Below are positions 7,987 to 13,777 of a DNA stretch of 13,941 nucleotides, piece by piece. The notes below the pieces were generated by a model, which searched no databases, was not told the DNA's origin, and saw only the letters and a program-made list of their open reading frames with translations. Both the position numbers and the translations under genes were made by a program. The stretch is taken from contig JAQVFD010000023.1 in the NCBI GenBank assembly GCA_028697435.1, forward strand, positions 1 to 13,941, written 5' to 3'. Each line of letters begins with the position of its first letter. Position 1 is the first letter of the stretch. Source of the DNA: Clostridiaceae bacterium. Its GTDB lineage: Bacteria; Bacillota; Clostridia; Lutisporales; Lutisporaceae.

Positions 7987-9342
7987 TTATGATATGCCAA
8001 TACCCGTATATTTTATGCCTGACTCATTAAACTTATACTTTTCAAGGGCTCTGCAGCCATCAAACAATAGTGCCGTCTTCAAGGATTCTGAATTACCATT
8101 GCTCAAAAAATCCAGATACTCCTGCCATGGTGTCATAAGGACAATCGCCTCAAAGTTTATAGGTATCTTTTCATATTCCTCTAAACAAAATATCCCTTGG
8201 TATCCTTCAAGTGCTTTTCTTGCTTTTCCCAGTGCCATGGGATCTGCTGCATATATTAGCGCTTTTTTTTCTGAAAGAAGCTTCACAAGCCTTATTGATG
8301 GGGATTCCCTTATATCGTCGCTGTTCTGCTTGAAAGCAAGGCCAAGCACCAGTATCCTTCTGCCTTCTAAATTAGTCAATTCTTTTTCCAGCCTATCCGC
8401 AATTTTCATAACCTGCTTCTCATTTATCTCCGCAGTAGCCTTTAACAGCTTTGGAACATAGCCAAGACCTTCAGAAAATGCTATCAAAGCTCTTAAGTCC
8501 TTAGGAAAACAGCTTCCGCCGTAGCCGCGTCCGGATTTTAAATATTGTACTATTTCAGGTCTTATTAAATTTCCATCTGTTTTAGGACATATTCTTTTAT
8601 CAAGGGTCACTCCATATAATACTTCTTCCGCATCCAAGACCCCGCTTGCTTCAGAAATGGCCGCAATTTCATTGGAATAAGAAATCAGCATTGCCAGCAG
8701 TGAATTAGATGCGTATTTAATAAGCTCCGCGGTTCTTAAGCTTACCCTCAGAACCGGCGCCTCGAAATACCCTTCATAAACCTTCTTGAAACGTTCAAAG
8801 CTCTTGTCATCATATGACCCTATCACAATCCTGTCAGGGTTCATAAAATCCATTACAGCTTCTCCTTCCCGCAAGAACTCGGGATTCATGGCAAGACCGA
8901 ATTCTCCGGTCTTCTTCCCCGATTCCTCTTCAAGGATATTCTTTATAAGGGTATCTGTGGTAGAAGGTATTACCGTGCTTTTGATGCATATAACATGATA
9001 CGAATTTTTTGTCCTCAGTATTCTGCCTATGTCTCTTACAGCCTTTTCTATATAGCTGAGATCTATGCCGTCATGCTTGTATGGAGTACCTATACAAACA
9101 ATGGAAATTTCACTGTTTACCACCCCATACTCAAGGTCAGTGGTAGCCAAAAGCCTTCCTTCAGTAACCGCTTCTTCAATATATTCAGAAAGCCGAGGCT
9201 CAAATATAGTTGCTTCTGAGTTGTTTATTTTTTCTACAACCTCATCCTGACTGTCTACGCATATTACGTTATGGCCTTTCTTAGCCAGACAAACCCCGCA
9301 TACCAAGCCTACGTAACCTGTTCCTACAATTGATATTTTCAT
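7987..9342 (-). CDS. ugd: UDP-glucose 6-dehydrogenase (UDP-glucose/GDP-mannose dehydrogenase family)
   Basis: The enzyme performs the NAD-dependent four-electron oxidation of UDP-glucose to UDP-glucuronate, the precursor of acidic surface polysaccharides. It has 451 residues, normal for the family. The N-terminal Rossmann motif is GTGYVG (7-12) with Asp30 binding NAD ribose. GTPYKHDG (85-92), the NPEFLREG loop (153-160), and Lys209 and Asn213 in LIKYASNS follow. The catalytic Cys278 lies in GRGYGGSCFPKD. The C-terminal UDP-binding domain has LGLAFKQNSDDIRESPS. The start is ATG 9342 with AGGAG at 7 nt. It is the last gene of the five-gene sugar operon, 10 nt after the glycosyltransferase. A UDP-N-acetylmannosamine or GDP-mannose dehydrogenase is the main alternative; the DxRESP segment and length favour Ugd. 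Confidence 0.9.
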   Translation of the reverse strand: MKISIVGTGYVGLVCGVCLAKKGHNVICVDSQDEVVEKINNSEATIFEPRLSEYIEEAVTEGRLLATTDLEYGVVNSEISIVCIGTPYKHDGIDLSYIEKAVRDIGRILRTKNSYHVICIKSTVIPSTTDTLIKNILEEESGKKTGEFGLAMNPEFLREGEAVMDFMNPDRIVIGSYDDKSFERFKKVYEGYFEAPVLRVSLRTAELIKYASNSLLAMLISYSNEIAAISEASGVLDAEEVLYGVTLDKRICPKTDGNLIRPEIVQYLKSGRGYGGSCFPKDLRALIAFSEGLGYVPKLLKATAEINEKQVMKIADRLEKELTNLEGRRILVLGLAFKQNSDDIRESPSIRLVKLLSEKKALIYAADPMALGKARKALEGYQGIFCLEEYEKIPINFEAIVLMTPWQEYLDFLSNGNSESLKTALLFDGCRALEKYKFNESGIKYTGIGIS

Positions 9343-9352
9343 GCCTTTTCTC

Positions 9353-10201
9353 CTATTTCTCCAAATAAAAGTAATCAGTTATTTTCCCATCAATACCTTC
9401 TATCTCCTTTATAGCGTCTCTTAATGCCTTGCTGTAAATCCTGCATACGATGCATGGGATTTCTGCCCCGCATAATACAACAGTGCTTGCATACCTCTTC
9501 ATTCTAAGCCCGCTGAAATGATAAAAAATCAGCCTGCTTCCGTTCACAAGTATATTGCCGTCTATTATAGAAAAGTCATATTTGAAATAATTCCAGGAAG
9601 CCACATTTGCTCCCGGAATATCAATATACGCAACCCCATTAAACTTAGCACTCATGGAATCCAGATAGCCCTGATCGGCAAATCTTCCATTATCATTTTT
9701 GTAATAGCACCATTCAATACATTTTTCCTTCCACCATTCCAATGCCTTATACGAGTCATTACTTCTCAAGAATGCTGCAAAGCCTCCGTTAGCCTTCCTG
9801 TTCACTTTATGAGTAGTCAAAAGAACAGACCACTTGTCCTTCCTCCTAAAAAGCTTCATTGGAGTATCAAAGAAATAAATATCCGCATCTATATAGACAA
9901 ATATTTTAAAGTCTCTGAATCTTTCATACAAATCAAGCAGCAGCACCGGCTTCAATGTCCAACAGTATTCGCTTGAACTTCTCTTTTCCTTCAATTCCTT
10001 CAGTTTATCATTCTCCAATTCTTCATCAGACATAACCAGCATGCCGGGAAGCTTTAAAGCATCAAGGACCTCCCTTGATTCCCTGTCAACTGCAAGAACA
10101 GCTAAATATGCTTCAGCCATACGGTCTCTTAAGGAATTATACATGGCTATACATTGATGAAGCCTGTATTTCGATACAACTGTGCAAAACAACATATTCA
10201 A
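9353..10201 (-). CDS. Putative glycosyltransferase, GT-A fold with DxD motif
   Basis: This is a cytoplasmic sugar transferase-like protein of about 282 residues. FVYIDADIYFF (residues 101-111) gives a D-x-D metal and nucleotide-sugar binding motif. The preceding CWTLKPVLLLDLYER and the later NGGFAAF, WWKEKCIEWC, DQGYLD and FYHFSG segments are the ordered hallmarks of retaining GT8-like nucleotide-diphospho-sugar transferases found in surface polysaccharide clusters. I favour the TTG at 10201 as start because AGGTGAT lies upstream at correct spacing. A GTG at 10210 would overlap the previous gene by 8 nt, and an ATG lies two codons downstream at 10195. There is no signal peptide or membrane segment. 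Its place between a sugar nucleotidyltransferase and ugd suggests it attaches a sugar made by this operon. Donor and acceptor are unknown. Confidence 0.78.
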   Translation of the reverse strand: MNMLFCTVVSKYRLHQCIAMYNSLRDRMAEAYLAVLAVDRESREVLDALKLPGMLVMSDEELENDKLKELKEKRSSSEYCWTLKPVLLLDLYERFRDFKIFVYIDADIYFFDTPMKLFRRKDKWSVLLTTHKVNRKANGGFAAFLRSNDSYKALEWWKEKCIEWCYYKNDNGRFADQGYLDSMSAKFNGVAYIDIPGANVASWNYFKYDFSIIDGNILVNGSRLIFYHFSGLRMKRYASTVVLCGAEIPCIVCRIYSKALRDAIKEIEGIDGKITDYFYLEK

Positions 10202-10202
10202 T

Positions 10203-10973
10203 TTAATCACCTATGCCTAATATTTTGCTTATGTCTTCCCAGTTTTCATTCATATCCTGCAAGTCTTTGGGAGTGTCCGCCGAACGCCAGAAGCCCTTGT
10301 GCTCTAAAACTGCCAGCTGAGTTTCTGCCGCAAGCCTGGGCAGAACGTCCTTCTCAATAGAACAACCTTCATGGTCAAGATAATTAAAGATTCCTTTTCC
10401 CAGAACAAAGAAACCTCCGTTTATCAGTCCTTCTAATTCTGTTTTTTCTCCAAAAGATACTGCCAGTCCGTCCCGGGTCTTCAATATACCATATTGGCTC
10501 TTTTTCTCTATAGCCGTCAAAGTAGCTGTTGCTCCCATATCCTGATGATATTTCAGAAGCTTCGCAATATCTATATCACAAAGCCCGTCTCCGTATGTCA
10601 TCAGGAAGGTATCTTCATCAATATAAGGCTGTATCCTTTTTATACGATCTCCCGTCATTGTATCCACACCTGTATCTATAAAGGTTATCTTCCACTTTTC
10701 AGGTTTTTTTAAGAGGTACACTTTATTTTCATTGCCGCTGAAATCCAAAATGAAATCATTCTGCATCCAATCATAATTCATGAAATACTCCTTGATCTTT
10801 TCTCCCTTATACCCTAAGGGCAATATAAACTCATTAAAGCCGTACCTGCTGTATATTTTCATTATGTGCCACAGTATAGGACGACTCCCTATAATGGCAA
10901 GAGGCTTTGGAATATTCTCCGTAACTTCCCTCATCCTCATCCCAAGTCCGCCGCAAAGTATTACTGTCTTCAA
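10203..10973 (-). CDS. rfbF: Glucose-1-phosphate cytidylyltransferase-like nucleotidyltransferase
   Basis: The enzyme activates a sugar-1-phosphate with a nucleotide, most likely CTP plus glucose-1-phosphate to CDP-glucose, the entry to CDP-sugar pathways. The protein has 256 residues, close to RfbF/DdhA length. The fingerprint is CGGLGMRMREVTENIPKP (7-24); the usual GGxGTRL has become GGLGMRM. ILWHIMKIYSRYGFNEFI, the WKITFIDTGVDTMTGDRIKR stretch (94-113), YGDG (127-130, metal-binding Asp129), NGGFFV (186-191) and GFWRSADTPKD (227-237) are all typical of RfbF rather than of RmlA. I chose TTG 10973, with GGGGTGAT upstream, giving the family-typical MKTVILCGG start; GTG 10982 is an alternative. 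The gene lies 45 nt after the cupin gene. No CDP-glucose 4,6-dehydratase of clear RfbG type is present, unless the epimerase upstream takes that role. Confidence 0.85.
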   Translation of the reverse strand: MKTVILCGGLGMRMREVTENIPKPLAIIGSRPILWHIMKIYSRYGFNEFILPLGYKGEKIKEYFMNYDWMQNDFILDFSGNENKVYLLKKPEKWKITFIDTGVDTMTGDRIKRIQPYIDEDTFLMTYGDGLCDIDIAKLLKYHQDMGATATLTAIEKKSQYGILKTRDGLAVSFGEKTELEGLINGGFFVLGKGIFNYLDHEGCSIEKDVLPRLAAETQLAVLEHKGFWRSADTPKDLQDMNENWEDISKILGIGD

Positions 10974-11018
10974 TAAAATCACCCCGGTAATCTTTTAATC
11001 GTTTCCATGAGGTAATCA

Positions 11019-11423
11019 TCAGAACAACCGAAACGGATAAGTGTCCGTATCCCCAAGATCATATTGCCTGGAGGCGATTGCTACGATAACAAGCTCATCT
11101 TCCTCATCATTCCTGAAACCGTGCACTGTATTCTCGGGAACTCTTATAACAATATTGTCTTCTGAAGATACTCTGAATACGTCTGTTATGCCGGTTTCCA
11201 AATCTCTGAGAGCTATGGTCGCTGTCCCTTTTATTACAGAAAAAAACTCTACATTCTTCTTATGATAATGATTGCCTCTAATGCAGTTCTCCTTTGTATG
11301 AAGCACATAAATTTCTTCAATAGCTTCATTAGTACTCAACATCTTCTTTGTGAAAACCTTTTTCAGCTCTCCTCTCTCATCTTCGAAAGGGCTGATTTTA
11401 ATAACCTCATATCTGCTTGTCAT
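11019..11423 (-). CDS. Cupin sugar-nucleotide isomerase/epimerase-like protein (FdtA/QdtA/CapF-cupin type)
   Basis: This is a single-domain cupin of 134 residues. RGNHYHKKNVEFFSVIKG (49-66) supplies His52, His54 and Glu59, and VPENTVHGF (95-103) supplies His101, the four usual metal or catalytic positions. Its relatives include the 3,4-ketoisomerases FdtA and QdtA, which act on dTDP-4-keto-6-deoxyglucose, and the cupin half of CapF. The NHYH form resembles the CapF cupin more than the HAHK form of QdtA, so I leave the reaction open. Its ATG overlaps the stop of the epimerase/dehydratase gene (ATGA), implying coupled translation and probably consecutive reactions on one nucleotide sugar. AGGAAGTGAT is the ribosome binding site. 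The cupin fold is firm; the precise reaction is not. Confidence 0.8.
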   Translation of the reverse strand: MTSRYEVIKISPFEDERGELKKVFTKKMLSTNEAIEEIYVLHTKENCIRGNHYHKKNVEFFSVIKGTATIALRDLETGITDVFRVSSEDNIVIRVPENTVHGFRNDEEDELVIVAIASRQYDLGDTDTYPFRLF

Positions 11424-12484
11424 AAAATCACTTCCTGCTTATACCATTGATACAATCTTCCAAGACCGGTTTCCAGATCCACCTTGGGATAATAGTCGAG
11501 ATAGCTTTTGGCTTTGCACAAATCCGGGCAGCGTCTTTGAGGATTATCAGTCAAATAATCCTTTTCTCTGCTTCTTTTATATTCAATAGTAACATTCCCG
11601 GCTATTCCTGCAATCAGCTCTGCAAGACCCCTCATGCTGATCTCGGTCTTATCATTTCCAATATTGAAAGCCTCTCCGTCGAACTCCGACAGCAATACAA
11701 GCATGAACCCTTTGACTGCATCGCTTATATAACAGAAGCTCCTGGTTGGAGTTCCGTCGCTTAATATCTGTATCTTCCTCTTATGGATGGCGTCATTGAA
11801 AAAGTCGGGTATTACCCTTTTGTCATTCAGCTTCAGGCCGGGGCCATATACATTGAAAGGCCTTGCCGACTTAATCGGTACTTTGTATTCTTTATAATAA
11901 TTGACACCCATTGTTTCTCCAAGTCTTTTGGATTCATCATAGCATGCTCTTGGACCTGTACAGGAGACATTGCCATTATAATCCTCCCTGGTAGGTATGT
12001 GGGACGCATCCGGATCACCATATATTTCACTGCTTGAAAGGTTCAAAAAGCTCTTGACATTTTTTTTCATTCCCAGTTCAATAAGGTTTTTCAGCCCCAG
12101 TACATTTGTTTCCAGGGTTTTAATGGGATACTTCCTGTATAAAGCCGGTGAAGCAATGCTTGCCGCATTTATGATATAATCAATGTCATTGTCTATTTTA
12201 ATCGGTTTTGATATATCTGCATTTAACAATACAAAGTTTTCATTATCTTTGATATGCCCTATCCTTTCAGGTACACCTGTTACAAAATTATCAACGCAAA
12301 GGGCTGTTACAGGTTCCAGAAAAATATTATCGTTACAGAATTTCAGCAGATCCATGAAATAAGAACCTATGAACCCGCCCCCTCCACTGATAAGAAAGCT
12401 GCTCCCTTCTATAACCTTCAAAGCTCCTCCGATTTCCAGATATATATCCCTTACATCCTCCTCTATTATTTTATTAATACTCAA
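11420..12484 (-). CDS. NAD-dependent epimerase/dehydratase (extended SDR)
   Basis: This is a nucleotide-sugar modifying enzyme of 354 residues. After an unusual N-terminal extension of about 28 residues (SINKIIEEDVRDIYLEIGG) comes the NAD-binding GGGGFIG (34-40) with Asp65. Ser151/Ser152 lie in NLSSSEIYGDP, and the catalytic YDESK has Tyr182 and Lys186. ARPFNVYGPG and SDGTPTRSFCYISDAVKG follow, both standard for UDP-glucuronate decarboxylases, dTDP-glucose 4,6-dehydratases and related epimerases. The CYDESKR and GNVSCTGPRACYDE context resembles UDP-xylose synthase, which would act on the Ugd product. A 4,6-dehydratase feeding the cupin is equally possible. The start is TTG 12484, with AAAGGGAG at 7 nt; an ATG at 12491 sits against that site and opens only a five-codon frame. 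It is the first gene of the sugar operon. Confidence 0.85.
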   Translation of the reverse strand: MSINKIIEEDVRDIYLEIGGALKVIEGSSFLISGGGGFIGSYFMDLLKFCNDNIFLEPVTALCVDNFVTGVPERIGHIKDNENFVLLNADISKPIKIDNDIDYIINAASIASPALYRKYPIKTLETNVLGLKNLIELGMKKNVKSFLNLSSSEIYGDPDASHIPTREDYNGNVSCTGPRACYDESKRLGETMGVNYYKEYKVPIKSARPFNVYGPGLKLNDKRVIPDFFNDAIHKRKIQILSDGTPTRSFCYISDAVKGFMLVLLSEFDGEAFNIGNDKTEISMRGLAELIAGIAGNVTIEYKRSREKDYLTDNPQRRCPDLCKAKSYLDYYPKVDLETGLGRLYQWYKQEVIL

Positions 12485-12511
12485 TTGTCATCTCCCTTTC
12501 TTGTTCAATTC

Positions 12512-12538
12512 AAAGGGCCAGCGTATTGCTAGCCCTTT
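12512..12538 (-). terminator. Hairpin at the 3' end of the small UGA-containing gene, weak terminator or attenuator
   Basis: AAAGGGC (12512-12518) pairs with GCCCTTT (12532-12538). Three further pairs form after one mismatch, around a 5-nt loop. On the minus strand the stem ends in CCCTTTGAATT, so the U tract is short and interrupted. The stem covers the TAG of the small gene. It lies only about 28 nt before the epimerase start, so it could be a leaky terminator that lets part of the upstream transcription enter the sugar operon. I found no separate strong promoter between it and the operon. Confidence 0.4.
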
Positions 12539-12714
12539 ATCCTGTTATTCAAAATGTTGATAAGTTTATTCAATTCAATGCCTCTCGACTCGGCAGCCTG
12601 CCGAAGGGTTCTCTCTTGAGATCCCCCTCAGCCGCAGCCTGCCGACAGCAGATTATAGTACCTCAATACGCCTCTGGTTCTTGGATAATATCTCATGATC
12701 TCCTTTATTTTCAT
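12529..12714 (-). CDS. Probable small selenoprotein, DUF1858-like, with in-frame UGA (Sec29)
   Basis: The frame from ATG 12714 reads 28 residues (MKIKEIMRYYPRTRGVLRYY then NLLSAGCG), a TGA at 12630-12628, then 32 more residues in the same frame (GGSQERTLRQAAESRGIELN, then KLINILNNRIKG) to TAG 12531-12529. The two halves together look like one DUF1858 domain: an N-terminal I-x-E-I-x-x-x-Y-P helix, a Cys-containing turn, then an E-x-T-L-x-x-A-A-x-x-x-G-I-x-L-x-x-L helix. From memory, family members carry C-x-x-C in the turn; here the turn is C-G-UGA, placing UGA at or next to the second Cys. A SECIS-like hairpin follows 29 nt later. The start is not certain: ATG 12729 and ATG 12696 are in frame, and ribosome binding sites are close to each. 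It lies 21 nt after the coat-like gene and is probably cotranscribed with it. If UGA is not recoded, it would be a 28-residue peptide or a pseudogene. Confidence 0.68.
12589..12606 (-). promoter_or_regulatory. Candidate bacterial SECIS element
   Basis: On the minus strand the RNA CUUCGGCAGGCUGCCGAG folds as a 5-bp stem (CGGCA/UGCCG) with a GGC apical loop. Below it are one bulged U and two more pairs (CU/AG). This repeats the layout of the E. coli fdhF SECIS, which has a bulged U below the upper stem and a loop beginning GG. The loop starts 29 nt after the UGA at 12628, inside the spacing I recall for bacterial SECIS elements (roughly 16-37 nt). The fold is read directly; recognition by SelB is inferred. 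Confidence 0.6.
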
Positions 12715-12735
12715 ATCCTCTCTTATCATATAGTG

Positions 12736-13500
12736 TTACGGGGCAGGATATGGGGGAATCGGTACTCCAAGTTGCGGAGGATTGAATGAAGGTATATCCT
12801 CCATCTCAAATTCTTCACAGAAGTCAACATCTATAGGTGCTACATCCTCTTCAATTCTGCAGTATCCTAAAACAGGAATACAAAGCTGTACTTCAGCGTC
12901 AAACTTTATTGCAATAAACACTCCCAGGTTGGTAACCAGTATCTCACCGGTTGTTGTGTTGTTCTCTTCATCAATAACTGCTTCACCTAGGCATTGAAGT
13001 TCAAATCTGCCTTGATCAAGGAAGTGCAGCAGTCTTTCGAAATTTTCTTCCGATGCATTGGGATAGCTTCTTCTCACACTGAATCTAAAGCAGAGTTCTC
13101 CGCAAGGTCCTTCTGAAAGGTTGGTTCCTTCAGGCACATCCAGTACTTCAAGAGGAATAATATTGTCTTTGGTATCCTTTCCAAACACATCACAGCAGCA
13201 TTTTGCCGAGAATTTAAGCCTCTTATCTGAACATGTGGATACATCTTTAATTTCAACATTACTCAGCTTACAGTTTTTTAATATCAAGGCAGGCTTGATA
13301 ATATCTCCATGTGGATTTCCGCAGACTTTGAACTTGATGCCCTCTACACAGTCCCTTAAAACAAATTCGTCAAATACCTTTTTTACCTTAAGGCATTCAA
13401 AGAACAAATCTTTGCACTCAGTTGTTCCGCCGACCTTTACTTCCAGTTTCGTAGTTCCGGCGCATAATACAGTTGGTAACGAAGCATTTGGCACTGTCAT
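12736..13500 (-). CDS. Cysteine-rich, probable spore coat or exosporium protein
   Basis: This is a 254-residue protein of no family I can name with certainty. It has 16 cysteines, including a CCC run near residues 87-89, and no signal peptide or membrane helix. It ends in a proline-rich tail (SFNPPQLGVPIPPYPAP). The segment ECLKVKKVFDEFVLRDCVEG resembles the repeated Cys-x-x-V-x-K-V-Y/F-D motif I associate with Firmicute spore-surface proteins. The middle is predicted to be mostly beta strand with alternating polar and hydrophobic residues. The start is ATG 13500 with AAGGTGAG upstream. A sigma-K-like promoter lies just before the gene, which supports production in the mother cell late in sporulation and cross-linking through its cysteines. 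The coding call is firm; the coat role is inference from composition, promoter and neighbours. Confidence 0.72.
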   Translation of the reverse strand: MTVPNASLPTVLCAGTTKLEVKVGGTTECKDLFFECLKVKKVFDEFVLRDCVEGIKFKVCGNPHGDIIKPALILKNCKLSNVEIKDVSTCSDKRLKFSAKCCCDVFGKDTKDNIIPLEVLDVPEGTNLSEGPCGELCFRFSVRRSYPNASEENFERLLHFLDQGRFELQCLGEAVIDEENNTTTGEILVTNLGVFIAIKFDAEVQLCIPVLGYCRIEEDVAPIDVDFCEEFEMEDIPSFNPPQLGVPIPPYPAP

Positions 13501-13540
13501 TTTCTCACCTTCCTATACATTTTTTCATTGCTGTCTAATT

Positions 13541-13569
13541 TATAATATGGAAGTCAGTTCATTTTTGTG
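13541..13569 (-). promoter_or_regulatory. Sigma-K-type promoter for the Cys-rich protein gene
   Basis: On the minus strand CATATTATA (13549-13541) fits the sigma-K -10 consensus CATANNNTA exactly. CAC (13569-13567), 17 nt upstream, gives the AC of the -35 consensus. Transcription should begin near 13533, about 33 nt before the start codon. The sigma-K consensus is established in Bacillus; use here is inferred. A sigma-E -35 box is not present at the matching place. Confidence 0.55.
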
Positions 13570-13615
13570 AACAAGTTAAAGAGAAAATTTTTAATTTTCT
13601 TAGACAAAAGAAGAA

Positions 13616-13716
13616 TGCGCGCTAACGTGCGCAGACACTAGACACTAGATTAGGGTAGGGCTTCAAAGAAATACCCAGAATTCTGGTGTCTGGCATCTGG
13701 TATCTGATATCTGAAT
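13616..13716. repeat. Hairpin-forming heptamer repeat cluster in a divergent intergenic region
   Basis: The right side holds five heptamers in tandem: TCTGGTG, TCTGGCA, TCTGGTA, TCTGATA and TCTGAAT (13682-13716). The left side holds two inverted copies of TCTAGTG (13633-13647 region, read as GACACTAGACACTAG on the plus strand). GGGTA (13653-13657) pairs with TACCC (13672-13676), and the flanking repeats extend this into an imperfect long hairpin. A separate stem, TGCGCGC/GTGCGCA around TAAC, lies at 13616-13633, and CCAGAATTCTGG (13675-13686) is a 12-bp palindrome. There is no coding potential. It could be a degenerate MITE-like element or a simple-sequence expansion. Confidence 0.6.
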
Positions 13717-13717
13717 A

Positions 13718-13747
13718 GTCATATAAGCATAGAATTATCCATATAAA
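13718..13747 (+). promoter_or_regulatory. Sigma-E-type promoter for the right-edge gene
   Basis: GTCATATA (13718-13725) matches the sigma-E -35 consensus GKMATATT at seven of eight positions. After 14 nt, CATATAAA (13740-13747) matches the -10 consensus CATACAMT at six of eight. The spacing is the expected 14-15 nt, and the start codon follows about 30 nt later. It points to early mother-cell expression of the divergent gene. Confidence 0.45.
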
Positions 13748-13777
13748 TATATGAAAGAGCTTTGAGGCGGTGATTAT

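Noticed and set aside
7994..8461. A 155-codon plus-strand open frame opposite ugd
   Set aside because: It is a shadow of the C-terminal UDP-binding domain of ugd, with no independent signals.
9518..9976. A 152-codon plus-strand open frame inside the glycosyltransferase gene
   Set aside because: There is no ribosome binding site and no recognisable domain. The opposite strand carries clear glycosyltransferase motifs.
12489..12491. An ATG just upstream of the epimerase TTG
   Set aside because: It abuts the Shine-Dalgarno site and opens a frame of only five codons, ending in TAA.
12529..12714. The in-frame TGA as an ordinary pseudogene mutation
   Set aside because: The frame is intact on both sides, the TGA sits in the family's cysteine turn, and a SECIS-like hairpin follows. 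Pseudogene remains the alternative but explains less.
13121..13570. A 149-codon plus-strand open frame opposite the Cys-rich protein
   Set aside because: It is antisense to a gene with a good ribosome binding site and promoter. Its Ser/Phe-rich composition is what the complementary strand of this gene would give.
13682..13716. The tandem heptamers as a CRISPR array
   Set aside because: The units are 7 nt long and contiguous, with no spacers and no cas genes nearby.
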